Shown here: piece by piece, positions 44,252 through 54,171 of the stretch
How positions within the stretch are numbered: the stretch's first letter is position 1
Layout: each line of letters starts with the position of its first letter
Program-made: the position numbers and the translations under genes
Source: Myxococcales bacterium
Lineage (GTDB): Bacteria; Myxococcota_A; Polyangia; Polyangiales; Polyangiaceae
Length of the DNA stretch: 64,000 nucleotides
Assembly: GCA_947473045.1 (NCBI GenBank)
Contig: CANJCO010000022.1
Location: 1 to 64,000 of the forward strand
Direction of reading: 5' to 3'
Notes under the pieces: model-generated
What the model was told of the DNA's origin: nothing
The model's database searches: none
The model's input: only the letters and a program-made list of their open reading frames with translations

Positions 44252-45553
44252 ATGCTGCGCATTTTCGATGACGGAACCGCCGACTTCTCCCGAGCGCTCG
44301 AGCGCGTGGCGTCTCGCGGAGAGGCCGACCACGCGAAGGTTGAACCCGTCGTGCGCGAGATTCTCGCGGCGGTCGCTCGCGAAGGCGACGAGGCTGTCCT
44401 TCGCTATACCGAGGCGTTCGACAAAAGGCGCCCCGCGCGCCTGCTTCTGCGCGATTTCGAGGGCGAGGCTGCACTGGCCCGCCTCCCGTCCGCCGCGCGC
44501 GAGGCCCTCGAGCTCGCCGCGGCGCGCATTCGTGCCTTTCACGAACGACAGCGCGACGTTGGCTTCCGGTACACCCACGAGGGCATCACCCTCGGGACGC
44601 GCGTGCGTCCCGTCCTGCGGGCCGGCGTCTACGCGCCCGGGGGCAAGGCGCGCTACCCGTCGAGTGTCCTGATGAGCGCGATTCCGGCGCAAGTTGCGGG
44701 CGTTCGCGAGATTCTTCTCGCCACGCCACTCGCCGGCGATGCCTCCGACGATGTGCTGTTCGCCGCGGCGCATCTGTCCGGCGTCACCGCTGTTGTCGAC
44801 TCGGGGGGCGCTCAGGTCATCGCTGCGCTGGCGTACGGCACCCAGTCGATTCCGCGCGTCGCGAAGATCGTGGGTCCGGGCAACGCTTACGTCGCCTGCG
44901 CGAAGCGTCTCGTCTTCGGAGCCGTCGACATCGACGGGATCGCCGGTCCCAGCGAAATACTGGTCGTGGCCGACGACGAGGCTGATCCCAGGGTCATCGC
45001 GGCCGACCTGCTCTCCCAGGCCGAGCACGACGAAGCTGCGTACGCACTGCTCGTCTGCGCGTCGCAGTCGATGGCGAGCGCCGTCGCTACGGAGGTCGAA
45101 GCGCAGCTGGCCGTTTTGCCGCGAGAAGCGATCGCTCGCGCGTCGATCGAAGCCAACGGCGCGATCTTCGTGGCGGGCACCCGCCTGCGCATGGTTGAGC
45201 TGGCAAACGTGGTGGCGGCTGAGCACCTCAGCCTGCAGGTCCGCGACCCGGACGCGATGCTCGATGCGATCGATCACGCCGGCGCCGCATTCCTCGGTCC
45301 CTTGACGCCGGAGGCTGTCGGTGACTATCTGGCCGGCCCGTCGCACGTATTGCCAACAGGCGGCACCGTCCGCTTTGGTTCTCCGCTCGGCGTTTACGAT
45401 TTCTACTCGCGGACCTCGATCATCGCCTACTCGGCCGACGCCCTTGCCCGACAGGCCGGAGCGGTCACCGAGCTCGCGCGGCTCGAGGGCCTCGAAGGTC
45501 ACGCCAGGGCTGTCGAAGTCCGTTTTCCGAAGGACTCCGGCGGGCACCGCTAG
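44252..45553 (+). CDS. hisD: histidinol dehydrogenase
   Basis: Last two steps of histidine biosynthesis: NAD-dependent oxidation of L-histidinol to L-histidine. 433 residues, full length. Motifs: IVGPGNAYVACAKRLVFG, VDIDGIAGPSEILVVADD, LLSQAEHDEAAYALLVC (zinc ligands Gln and His), AAEHLSL, GPLTPEAVGDYLAGPSHVLP and the C-terminal EGLEGHARAVEVR with the final zinc His. No other his gene is adjacent, so the pathway is dispersed here. Confidence 0.96.
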   Translation: MLRIFDDGTADFSRALERVASRGEADHAKVEPVVREILAAVAREGDEAVLRYTEAFDKRRPARLLLRDFEGEAALARLPSAAREALELAAARIRAFHERQRDVGFRYTHEGITLGTRVRPVLRAGVYAPGGKARYPSSVLMSAIPAQVAGVREILLATPLAGDASDDVLFAAAHLSGVTAVVDSGGAQVIAALAYGTQSIPRVAKIVGPGNAYVACAKRLVFGAVDIDGIAGPSEILVVADDEADPRVIAADLLSQAEHDEAAYALLVCASQSMASAVATEVEAQLAVLPREAIARASIEANGAIFVAGTRLRMVELANVVAAEHLSLQVRDPDAMLDAIDHAGAAFLGPLTPEAVGDYLAGPSHVLPTGGTVRFGSPLGVYDFYSRTSIIAYSADALARQAGAVTELARLEGLEGHARAVEVRFPKDSGGHR

Positions 45554-45764
45554 TCACTCTTCTAACGGGCGCGCAAACAAATGTCGTGCATCAAGCTACG
45601 CGCATTTTTCTAACGCTCTGAATACATAGTCATTTATACGATGGTGCGCCGCTTGCTTACAAGCGACGCAAGGGACCGATGGCGCAATGCGCGCTGCCGG
45701 CCTCGAAAAACTAGAGTTCTTGGCCGCCGCGTGGCGGTCTGGTTGGGTCTCGAAGGAGGTTGGG
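45554..45764. other. hisD / metalloprotease intergenic region
   Basis: 211 bp, locally AT-rich at 45595-45645, the most AT-rich stretch noticed here and a plausible promoter for the metalloprotease gene. No clean -35/-10 pair; the small frames in it have no features of genes. A strong AAGGAGG (45753-45759) ends the region. Confidence 0.4.
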
Positions 45765-48700
45765 ATGCATCCGAAGTGGACAAGACGGCTCGGAATGGGA
45801 GCCATCGTTGGTGCGGTCGTATGGGGCTCCGTGGGCTGTGCCCAGGAGCGGGATCCCATCAACAGGGTTCAGCCGAACGCGCTCGATAAGTCGTTCTTCC
45901 TGGGCGCAAATCTCCAGGATCCGAAGGACGATCCCGAGTTCTACATGCGCAACACGGTCATCGACGTGCCGTACGGCGCCGGACAGGACGGCCTGTTCAC
46001 AGCCACGTACGCGCAGCCGGTCAGCCGCGTGCGCTGGGAAGTTCTCGAAAATGCGATCGTCGCACGGCAAGTGCACGAGCACGTCGAGAACAGCGATCAC
46101 AACGGCACCCGCCGCACCCAGACCGGACAGGTCGTCGCGATGTTCGCGATTCAGGGGCACTTCGACGTTCGCCGAGCCTACAACCCGCAAACGGGTGAAG
46201 AGCTCAACGTCGTCGAGGAGAACTCGAGCGACCGCCCGTGGTACCAGCGCCAGTACATCCGCGTTGACTGGTCCCGCAACATGGTCACCGACGGCTACGA
46301 AGTCGACACGCTCTCACAGATCGGCCTCTTCGGCGGCGTTCAGTGGGCGCCGATGTCCTACTACGAGTCCGACCCGAACAGCCCCAACGCGCCGGTGGTT
46401 GTCCCCGAAGAGGGCTACTTCGACGTGACGACGAAGGCGTTCGCGACGCCCCAGATCATCGACACGCCGTTCGGTCCCTTCCCCGCGTGCTTCCTGCCCA
46501 TCTCGTACGGCGGTAACAACCCCTACGGCAACTGCAACCCGACCGAGGTGACCCTCCGATTGTCGTTCCGCAAGGTAGGCGACACGGATTTCGAAGCGAG
46601 CGACTGGAGCGGCAACAAAATGGAGGCCTTCGGTTGGTTCCTCCAGGAGCGCTACGGCTACGAGCGCAACTACGGCATTCTCGACGAGCGCTGGCACCGG
46701 TTCGCATCCAAGTACAACCTCTGGGCGAAGAGCCACGTGCCGGATACGCAGTGCGCCATTGACTACTGGCGCGACGCCGACGGAAACGTCGGCAAATACC
46801 GCGTCGACGGCAACGGCGACTTCGTCGTCGATGGCAACGGCCTCCCGATCCCCGACCCGAGCGGCAAGCCCCATCCGGGAACGAAGCCCGGCGCCGACGT
46901 TCATGCGAAGTCCGACGACGGCTACACGGAAGCCGAGTGCGCCTTCGCCAAGGGCGACGGAACGCTCGCCCACCCCGGTTCGCGCTGCGACGAGTTCGCG
47001 CACAAGTGCACGCTTCCGCTGCACGAGCGCGCCCTGAAGACCATCCCGTGGTTCTTCGGCCCCGACTCGCCCCCCGACCTCTTCCCGTCCACCCGCTTTG
47101 CCCTCAACTCGTGGAACGTCGCCATCAAGCGCGCGGCGCTCATCGGTCAGAAGGCAGACGCAGCCCGCGTAGGCGCCGACGCAACGCAGATCGGCGTCAA
47201 GCTCGCCGACGGCAGCTATTCGACGACCGAAGCCGACATCCTCGCGGATTCGAACTCGGCGAACCCCGGTACGCCCGTCTTCACGCTCTGCCACAACCCC
47301 GTCATCGCACAGGACGACGCGGCCTGCGGCAAGGTCGGCTCCGTCGCGCGAATCGGTGACCTCCGCTACAACAGCGTCAACATCATCGACACCCCGCAGA
47401 CGCCGTCGCCCTGGGGCATCATGGTCGACGCTGACGACCCGCTCACCGGCGAAAAAGTCGTCACGAGCGTCAACGAGTGGGGTCATGTCCTCGACATCGC
47501 GTCGCAGGGCACCGAAGACCTCCTTCGCTGGCTCAACGGGGAAATCAGCGACACCCAAATCGCGAGCGGCGCGTACCTCAAAGACTGGGTTGCCGCGAGC
47601 CAGCTCGGCACTGCGGGCTACCAGAGCAAGACGCTCTCAACCGACGAGATCAACAGCCGACTGGCCTCCCTCGACACCTCCCTCTCGAAGCTCAACGGGC
47701 TCAAGCCCGCGGACGCTCAGCTGCCCAAGCCGGTGCGCGAGCAGATGGCGTCGAAGAACCTCGCAGGCGCTCTCGGACCTTCGGTCGACAACGTCATCGA
47801 AGCGAAGCGTCAGGCACTGATCGGCACGCCGTTCGAGGCTCGCCTCGCGACGCCGGGCAACCTGGCGCTCGCCGGATTCAACCCTGCGACGCCGTACGCC
47901 GGTGACGACAAGGTGCTCGCCAAGGCCTCGCTCTTGCGCGGCCAAAATCTTGGCCTCCAGAAGTGGTTGCGCCACCAGCGCGAGGTCACGATGGCCAAGC
48001 GCGCTTCCTGTCAGGTCGAGGCTCCCGAGCCCGACGCCCTCGTGGGTATGGCCCGTCAGGCGCAGCGCCTCTATCCTCTTCCCGACAAGAACGACCCTGA
48101 ATACGTCGCCAAGAAAGTCGCGCGCGACCAGGCCCTTCACCAGTGGATCCGCGAGCAGTTCCACATCTCGGTCATTGAACACGAGATGGGGCACTCCATG
48201 GGTCTCCGTCACAACTTCACCGGATCGCTCGACGCGCTCAACTACGACAAGCAGTACTGGCAGCTTCGCACGCGCAACGGCGCCGAGAAGGCCTGCAAGA
48301 ACGCGACGACGCCGCACGCCAATGGCGAGGACTGCGTCGGACCCAGGTGGATCGATCCCGTGACCGACACCGAGGTCAACAACCTGATCTGGAAGTGGGG
48401 TTCCACGACCGTGATGGATTACCCCGGCGACCAGACCCAGGACATGAACGACCTCGGGGCCTACGACAAAGCCGCGATGCGCTTCTGCTACGGCGAAGTC
48501 GCGGACGTCGACAACGACGCCATCTACGACTCGACCTACCAGAATGCTCAGGGACGGCGCCCCGCGACGAAGGGTGATGCCTGGCTGCAGTCGCTCGACG
48601 GCTTCGGCGGAATCGGCGGCCGGACAGTCGGCGGCTACCACTACAGCTCGTACAACGACAAGTTCAACGTGCTCGGCACGTGCACCGGCGGTAGCGCCAC

Positions 48701-50192
48701 CGACCCGCTCAGCGCGAGCTGCTCCGGTTTCGACCTCGACTTCGTGCCGCTCCGCGACATGGCGACGGTGCCGAAATACGGCGCCATCTACCTCTCCGTC
48801 CGCCCCGACCTCGTCAGTGAGTTCTCGGTCGTTTCGACCGACACCAAGGGCAAGCAGCGCGTACGTCACCCGTACATGTTCGGCTCAGACGAATACGCCG
48901 ACACTGGCAACGTCCCGGTCTTCCGCTTCGACGCGGGAGCCGACGCCTACGAGCAGGTGCAGTTCATCATCAGCACGTATGAGAACCGCTACATCTTCGA
49001 CAACTTCCGTCGTAACCGTGTCACTTTCTCGACGGCCGGCTCGGTCGCTCGCGCGATGGACCGCTACTTCGACAAGATGCAGGGCATGGTCAAGAGCCTC
49101 GCGCTCCTGACGGGCCTGTCCAACAACGCGAACATCGCGACCTCCGATCCGGGCGACCTCATGCCGCTCGCCCTCGGCGGCAGCGACGTCCTCGCCCTCT
49201 TCGCCCGCGTCCTCACGCGTCCGGAGCCCGGGCCCTACAGCATCCGCACCCTGAACGGCCAGAACTACGCTGCTGCCGAGGACTTCGGCGGGCAGCTCAA
49301 CACGCCGAACGGTGACTTCAAGGTCGCCCTCGGTTCCGGTGAAGGCCGCTTCCTGCACGACGACTACGATTACAGCAAGGGCTACTGGTGGTCTTCCTAC
49401 CAGACCCAGGCGGGTACCTTCGCCGAGAAGGAGCACGCGGTGTTCTTCATGCTCGAGGCGTACAACCACTTCGTGGCCAACTCGAAGGAAGACTACCTCG
49501 ACGGTCGCTACAAGAACCTCAACTTCTATAGCGTCTATCCGAACCAGGTGCGTCGTCTGCTCACCCAGTCGATGCAGCTCGACCCGCTTCGCCTCGGCTC
49601 CTATGTCGTCGGGCCGAACAACACCCCGGTCGGGGCTGGCACGGCCCACGTCATTTATCCCGCCTGGGAGAAATGGGATGGCTCGGGCGTCCTCGATTAC
49701 CCGTCGAACGCGACGATTCTCGAGCCGCTCGTCGGTTGGGAACAGCAGTACCCGGGCCTCATCAACGCCTGGATCTACGGCTCCACGACCCTCACCAACG
49801 ACTGGGCCAACCAGATCCGCGTCTTCACGCCCAACGGCGTCGAGGCTGTGGGGATTTTGCCGAACGAGCAGGTTCGCTTCCGCGATCCGCAGACCGGCAT
49901 GATCTACGCGGCTCGCACCTTCGGGCTCGAGACGGTCAACTCCAAGCTGCCGAAGTCGGAACGCACCATCGGTGCGCGCATGATTCAGTACGCGAACGAG
50001 CTCGCCGCGGCTGCCTATACGCAGACCGGCTCGACCGCCCCCGACAAGGACGGGTTCGTCTACCCGACCTACGACACGGCGACGCCCGTGGATGCCGCCC
50101 TTGCGGCGAAGCTGACCGGTTACGTCTCGAACCTCGATGTGTCTCGCGAGCTCGCGAAGTACCTCGGCACGTTCGAACAATCGGGCAACTGA
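45765..50192 (+). CDS. large zinc-dependent metzincin lipoprotein
   Basis: 1475 residues; start ATG 45765 set by AAGGAGG with a five-base spacer and by the signal peptide WTRRLGMGAIVGAVVWG with lipobox SVGC. The catalytic motif HEMGHSMGLRHN at residues 806-817 is a metzincin HExxHxxGxxH with an extra Asn. A Met-turn candidate TVMDYPGDQTQ follows at ~883, as in the DUF4953/DUF5117 type zinc metalloproteases of myxobacteria and Bacteroidetes. The N-terminal ~600 residues and C-terminal ~450 have no recognised domain. Presumably an outer-membrane or surface protease. A terminator follows. Confidence 0.88.
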   Translation: MHPKWTRRLGMGAIVGAVVWGSVGCAQERDPINRVQPNALDKSFFLGANLQDPKDDPEFYMRNTVIDVPYGAGQDGLFTATYAQPVSRVRWEVLENAIVARQVHEHVENSDHNGTRRTQTGQVVAMFAIQGHFDVRRAYNPQTGEELNVVEENSSDRPWYQRQYIRVDWSRNMVTDGYEVDTLSQIGLFGGVQWAPMSYYESDPNSPNAPVVVPEEGYFDVTTKAFATPQIIDTPFGPFPACFLPISYGGNNPYGNCNPTEVTLRLSFRKVGDTDFEASDWSGNKMEAFGWFLQERYGYERNYGILDERWHRFASKYNLWAKSHVPDTQCAIDYWRDADGNVGKYRVDGNGDFVVDGNGLPIPDPSGKPHPGTKPGADVHAKSDDGYTEAECAFAKGDGTLAHPGSRCDEFAHKCTLPLHERALKTIPWFFGPDSPPDLFPSTRFALNSWNVAIKRAALIGQKADAARVGADATQIGVKLADGSYSTTEADILADSNSANPGTPVFTLCHNPVIAQDDAACGKVGSVARIGDLRYNSVNIIDTPQTPSPWGIMVDADDPLTGEKVVTSVNEWGHVLDIASQGTEDLLRWLNGEISDTQIASGAYLKDWVAASQLGTAGYQSKTLSTDEINSRLASLDTSLSKLNGLKPADAQLPKPVREQMASKNLAGALGPSVDNVIEAKRQALIGTPFEARLATPGNLALAGFNPATPYAGDDKVLAKASLLRGQNLGLQKWLRHQREVTMAKRASCQVEAPEPDALVGMARQAQRLYPLPDKNDPEYVAKKVARDQALHQWIREQFHISVIEHEMGHSMGLRHNFTGSLDALNYDKQYWQLRTRNGAEKACKNATTPHANGEDCVGPRWIDPVTDTEVNNLIWKWGSTTVMDYPGDQTQDMNDLGAYDKAAMRFCYGEVADVDNDAIYDSTYQNAQGRRPATKGDAWLQSLDGFGGIGGRTVGGYHYSSYNDKFNVLGTCTGGSATDPLSASCSGFDLDFVPLRDMATVPKYGAIYLSVRPDLVSEFSVVSTDTKGKQRVRHPYMFGSDEYADTGNVPVFRFDAGADAYEQVQFIISTYENRYIFDNFRRNRVTFSTAGSVARAMDRYFDKMQGMVKSLALLTGLSNNANIATSDPGDLMPLALGGSDVLALFARVLTRPEPGPYSIRTLNGQNYAAAEDFGGQLNTPNGDFKVALGSGEGRFLHDDYDYSKGYWWSSYQTQAGTFAEKEHAVFFMLEAYNHFVANSKEDYLDGRYKNLNFYSVYPNQVRRLLTQSMQLDPLRLGSYVVGPNNTPVGAGTAHVIYPAWEKWDGSGVLDYPSNATILEPLVGWEQQYPGLINAWIYGSTTLTNDWANQIRVFTPNGVEAVGILPNEQVRFRDPQTGMIYAARTFGLETVNSKLPKSERTIGARMIQYANELAAAAYTQTGSTAPDKDGFVYPTYDTATPVDAALAAKLTGYVSNLDVSRELAKYLGTFEQSGN

Positions 50193-50214
50193 TCTAGCCC
50201 GCCCCCCGCGCGCG

Positions 50215-50250
50215 CCCTGGCTCCTCACGGAGCCGGGGCGTTCGTGTTTT
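50215..50250 (+). terminator. Rho-independent-like terminator after the metalloprotease
   Basis: CCCTGGCTCC (50215-50224) pairs with GGAGCCGGGG (50229-50238) around a TCAC loop (10 pairs, one G-T), followed by CGTTCGTGTTTT. A GC stem with a T-rich end in the region between convergent genes supports intrinsic termination. Confidence 0.7.
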
Positions 50251-50300
50251 GTGGCCTTGAGCGCGCGAGCGTCGAGCGGTGGCGACCGCCGCGACGAGGC

Positions 50301-51260
50301 TTAGAGCGTGCGGAGGTACGAGGTCTTGAGCAGCTTGAGCAGCGTCTGCGCGGTCTCGAGGTCGGTCGAGGGGCTCTTGTTGAGCACCGCTGCGACGCTC
50401 CCGTAATTCATCGCGAGCTGCACGATGTCGAGCTCATCGGCGGCCAGGTCCCGAAGGAGCGCAGTGAGCGGCGAGGCGATCGCAAGTCGGGCGTCGAGGC
50501 TCGGAAGGCTGGGGCGCAGCTGCTCGAATTCGTCGAGCTGGCGCAGGCCCTCCATGAGCACTTCTTGAACGGTGACGTCGATCTCGTTGCCGAACGTGCG
50601 CTCGTCGGGGGGGTCGAGGTCGAAGAGCCCCTTTTGCCAGGTGAGCATGCGGAACATGCATTTCATCGGCGCCAGGTCGTCGACGTCGTTGATCTGCGCG
50701 AAGTAGATGTTTCCGCGGCGCATAAAAATGCGACCGACGTCGTCTTCGGTGCGAACGACGAGCACGCCGTTTTTCTTTGAAGTGCCGAAGAGCTGCAGGA
50801 GGTCCGGCAGCGGCACCTCCTCGATCGCGCCGCTCATCGTACGCGTCTGATTGGTGCGACGTTGCGCTGCTACGCTTTCGAGTTCGACCCGCCCGCTCGT
50901 GGTGATGCTCTCGGCCGGAGGGCTGTCGCTGGCGACGACCTTTAGAATGCTTGTGCCGATGAGCACCCTGTCGCCCTCTTTGAGGCGCGAGCGCTTGATC
51001 TTTTCGCCGTTGACGAACGTCCCGTTCGTCGACCCGAGGTCTTCGATCCAGATGCCGTCCGACTGCAACACGATGCGCGCGTGCTTGCGGCTCACCATGT
51101 CTTCTACCAGCACCATGTCGAGGTCGCTCGACCGACCGACGATGATTTGCTTGTCGGCTACGACCGGGAATTCACCGCCTTGATACTTGCCGCTGATGAA
51201 GCGCAGTAAGAAGCTGTGATTCCGCGGCGGCGGTTGGCCCCTGGCTGAAGAGTCTTGCAT
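50301..51260 (-). CDS. FHA and DUF4388 (PATAN) domain protein
   Basis: 319 residues. N-terminal FHA domain with IIVGRSSDLDMVL, VSRKHARIV and STNGTFVNGEKI (phosphothreonine recognition), then a linker with an acidic-Ser patch and a DUF4388 domain (~140-250; MSGAIEEVPLPDLLQLF, GVLVVRTEDDVGRIFMRRGNIYFAQ). The combination occurs in deltaproteobacterial signalling proteins that bridge Ser/Thr phosphorylation to other partners. The C-terminal helix-rich region ends at LRTL. Divergent from kdd across 144 bp. Confidence 0.9.
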   Translation of the reverse strand: MQDSSARGQPPPRNHSFLLRFISGKYQGGEFPVVADKQIIVGRSSDLDMVLVEDMVSRKHARIVLQSDGIWIEDLGSTNGTFVNGEKIKRSRLKEGDRVLIGTSILKVVASDSPPAESITTSGRVELESVAAQRRTNQTRTMSGAIEEVPLPDLLQLFGTSKKNGVLVVRTEDDVGRIFMRRGNIYFAQINDVDDLAPMKCMFRMLTWQKGLFDLDPPDERTFGNEIDVTVQEVLMEGLRQLDEFEQLRPSLPSLDARLAIASPLTALLRDLAADELDIVQLAMNYGSVAAVLNKSPSTDLETAQTLLKLLKTSYLRTL

Positions 51261-51404
51261 TTCGGCGGGGCGCAGCGGTGCCGAGCGGTGCTGCGGCCGG
51301 TGAGCGTCCTTCTAAAATAGTAGCGAGCGAGGCGCGCCGCGGTCAAGCGTGCGAGGGGCAATAATGGGGCGGCCCGTCAGGAGCTTCTGCTACATTCCGC
51401 CCTC

Positions 51405-52487
51405 GTGATGACCTTGCCGCCGCGTGCGCTGCTTGAGCAGCAGGGAGACTCTTTCGGATCGCATCGTGCGGCTGAGCCGGCGGGGGCCCTTCCGCAGCCG
51501 GCGCAGCGCCTCGATAACGACTTTTCGAGGCTTTTCGCCGGCGAAATGCTTGTGGCGGTCGAGACCCTGAACATCGACGCGGCGAGCTTTCGGCAGATGG
51601 AAGAAGACGCGGCCGCTCACGGCGAGGACGCCTTCGCCGGCGTCGCTCGGCGCGTGGTGGCCACGGTTGCGGCGCGTGGAAAGCAGCACAACCCCGTCAC
51701 GGGATCGGGAGGCATGCTCCTCGGGCGCGTGTTGCAGCTGGCTCCGGGCAGGGACGACGCCAGCAGCGTCGCGGTCGGCGATCGCGTCGCGTCGCTCATC
51801 TCGCTGTCGCTCACGCCCCTTCGCGTCGACCGCATTACGGCGGTGCGTTCGGCGAGCGCCCAGCTTGATATTCAGGGCGAGGCGGTGCTGTTCGCGTCAT
51901 CGCCGTTCGCGAAGCTTCCGCCTGACATGCCCGAACGGCTCGCGCTCGCCGTGCTCGATGTCGCCGGCGCTGCGCCTCAGGTCGCGCGCCTCGTCAAGCC
52001 CGGTGGGGTTGTCGTCGTACTGGGCGCGGGCGGAAAGAGCGGCGTGCTGTGCGTAGCTGAGGCCCGTCGTCGCGGCGGCCCGCAGGCGTGCATCGTCGGC
52101 GTCGAGTCGTTCGGAGCGTACGCAGCCGACCTCGAGGCGCTCGGCTTGTGCGACGCGGTTGTGCAGGGTGACGCGCGCGATCCGCTCGCGGTCTACGCCG
52201 CGATTTCGCAGGCGACGGGTGGACGCCTCGCCGATGTGACGTTTTCGTGCGTGAACGTCGAGGGGGCCGAGATGAGCGCCATCCTGTGTACGCGTGACCG
52301 CGGCACCGCCTATTTCTTTGCCATGTCGACCAGTTTTACGCGCGCCGCCCTGGGCGCCGAGGGCGTCGGCAAGGACGTCGATCTCATGATTGGCAACGGC
52401 TACGCGCACCATCACGCGGAGCACTCGCTGGCGATGATGCGCGAGCTGCCGGCGGTACGCGCCTTGTTCGAGCGTCGATACGGCTGA
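51405..52487 (+). CDS. kdd: L-erythro-3,5-diaminohexanoate dehydrogenase
   Basis: NAD-dependent oxidative deamination of 3,5-diaminohexanoate in the lysine 2,3-aminomutase (lysine fermentation) pathway. 360 residues; GTG at 51405 or ATG at 51408. Family-specific stretches: GSHRAAEPAGALPQPAQRL, VETLNIDAASF, HNPVTGSGGMLLGRV, VASLISLSLTPLRVDRI, LAVLDVAGAAPQVARLVKPG and the Rossmann GAGGKSGVL. The other lysine-fermentation genes (kamA, kamDE, kce, kal) are not in the window. It precedes fhs by 16 bp, probably one operon. Confidence 0.85.
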   Translation: MMTLPPRALLEQQGDSFGSHRAAEPAGALPQPAQRLDNDFSRLFAGEMLVAVETLNIDAASFRQMEEDAAAHGEDAFAGVARRVVATVAARGKQHNPVTGSGGMLLGRVLQLAPGRDDASSVAVGDRVASLISLSLTPLRVDRITAVRSASAQLDIQGEAVLFASSPFAKLPPDMPERLALAVLDVAGAAPQVARLVKPGGVVVVLGAGGKSGVLCVAEARRRGGPQACIVGVESFGAYAADLEALGLCDAVVQGDARDPLAVYAAISQATGGRLADVTFSCVNVEGAEMSAILCTRDRGTAYFFAMSTSFTRAALGAEGVGKDVDLMIGNGYAHHHAEHSLAMMRELPAVRALFERRYG

Positions 52488-52503
52488 ATTCCGGAGGCAA
52501 CAC

Positions 52504-54171
52504 ATGAGCATTCGTCCGATTGCGGAGGTCGCGCGCGAGCTGGGAATCGAGGACGACTCGGTTGAGGCGTACGGCCGGCTCAAGGCGAAGATCGCCCTCA
52601 GCGAGGTCGGCGGAGCCGCGCGCGGGAAGGGCCGACTCGTACTCGTTACTGCCATCAATCCGACGCCCGCTGGCGAGGGCAAGACGACCACCTCGATCGC
52701 GCTCGCAATGGGGCTGCGGCGACTCGGAAAAAACGCGGTGCTGGCGCTTCGCGAGCCTTCGCTCGGCCCGGTGTTCGGTGTGAAAGGCGGAGGGACCGGG
52801 GGCGGTCGCGCGTCGCTCGTGCCCGCAGACGATATCAACCTGCATTTTACCGGCGATATTCACGCGATCACCACGGCTCACAACCTGCTTTCGGCGCTCG
52901 TCGACAACGCCTGCCATTTTCGCGATGGCAACCGCGGAAGGGGCGAGCTCGACGCGCGTCGCGTGACGTGGGGGCGCGCGCTCGACATGAACGACCGCGC
53001 CCTTCGCAGAGCTGTCGTCGGCCTCGGCGGCAAGGCGCATGGCGTGCCCCGCGAGGACCGGTTCGACATCACGGCCGCGAGCGAAGTGATGGCGATCGTT
53101 GCGCTTGCCGAGGGCTACGAAGACCTCGAGGCGCGCCTGTCGCGCATTGTGGTTGGCGCGAGTCACGAAGGCGCAGCGATTACGGCGGGAGACGTGGGCG
53201 CAGCCGGGGCGATGACGGCGCTGCTTCGCGATGCGCTCAAGCCGAACCTCGTGCAAACCGAAGAAGGGGGCGCGGCGTTCGTTCACGCCGGGCCGTTCGC
53301 GAACATCGCCCACGGCTGCAACAGTGTCCTTGCGACGCGGCTCGCCCTGCGCTTTGGCGACTATGCCGTCACCGAAGCCGGGTTCGGGTTCGATCTGGGC
53401 GGCGAGAAGTTCTTGAACGTAAAGTGCCGGCAAATGGGCGTCTGGCCGCGCGCTGTGGTGATCGTGGCGACGCTGCGCGCGCTGAAGATGCATGGCGGCG
53501 CTCCTGTGAAGCTCGCCCACCAGCCCGATCCGGAGGCGCTGCGCAGCGGACTCGCTCACCTCGAAAAGCACATCGAGAACGCGCGCAGCTTTGGGCTCAC
53601 CCCAGTGGTCGCGATCAACGTGTTTCCGAACGACGCCGACGACGAGCTTGGAGTCGTCGAGTCGAGCGCGACGCGCTTCGGAGCCCGCGTGGCGCGATGT
53701 CTCGGATTCAGCGCGGGCGGAGAGGGCGCGATCGATCTCGCGACCGCTGTCGCTGACGTCGTCGACGCCACCGACGCGTCCCCGCCAACGGCGAAGTATA
53801 CTTACGAGATCGCAGACACAGCCGAAGACAAGATGCGAAAAGTCGCGACGGCCGTCTACGGCGCATCGGGAGTCGTTGTCGCGCCGCGGGCCGCGGCCGA
53901 TCTGGCGCGCGCGACGGAGCTCGGCTGGGGCTCGCTTCCGATTTGCATGGCGAAAACGCAGCTGTCGCTCAGCGACGATCCAGCGAGGCCCGGGCGCCCT
54001 GAGGGGTTCATGATCAACGTGCGCGAGGTGCGACTCAGCGCCGGCGCGGGCTTTCTCGTGCCGCTCACCGGCGAGATGATGACCATGCCCGGTCTGCCCA
54101 AATCGCCCGCTGCTTGGAATGTGCGGCTGATGCCTGATGGCAGGATCAAGGGCTTGATGCAGAACGACTAG
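52504..54171 (+). CDS. fhs: formate--tetrahydrofolate ligase
   Basis: ATP-dependent synthesis of 10-formyl-THF from formate. 555 residues, ATG preceded by GGAGG. P-loop-like NPTPAGEGKTTTSIALAM, FGVKGGGTGGGRASL, NLHFTGDIHAIT, FANIAHGCNSVLAT, and the C-terminal LTGEMMTMPGLPKSPAAW are all diagnostic. Together with purU at the window start this gives both directions of formate/formyl-THF exchange. Its 3' end overlaps the convergent histidine kinase by 26 bp. Coupling with kdd may connect lysine-derived or formate-derived carbon, but this is inference. Confidence 0.96.
   Translation: MSIRPIAEVARELGIEDDSVEAYGRLKAKIALSEVGGAARGKGRLVLVTAINPTPAGEGKTTTSIALAMGLRRLGKNAVLALREPSLGPVFGVKGGGTGGGRASLVPADDINLHFTGDIHAITTAHNLLSALVDNACHFRDGNRGRGELDARRVTWGRALDMNDRALRRAVVGLGGKAHGVPREDRFDITAASEVMAIVALAEGYEDLEARLSRIVVGASHEGAAITAGDVGAAGAMTALLRDALKPNLVQTEEGGAAFVHAGPFANIAHGCNSVLATRLALRFGDYAVTEAGFGFDLGGEKFLNVKCRQMGVWPRAVVIVATLRALKMHGGAPVKLAHQPDPEALRSGLAHLEKHIENARSFGLTPVVAINVFPNDADDELGVVESSATRFGARVARCLGFSAGGEGAIDLATAVADVVDATDASPPTAKYTYEIADTAEDKMRKVATAVYGASGVVVAPRAAADLARATELGWGSLPICMAKTQLSLSDDPARPGRPEGFMINVREVRLSAGAGFLVPLTGEMMTMPGLPKSPAAWNVRLMPDGRIKGLMQND

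Noticed and set aside
46314-48869. Two long minus-strand frames inside the metalloprotease gene
   Set aside because: Low-complexity Val/Arg/Asp-rich shadows; the plus strand has signal peptide, SD and catalytic motif.
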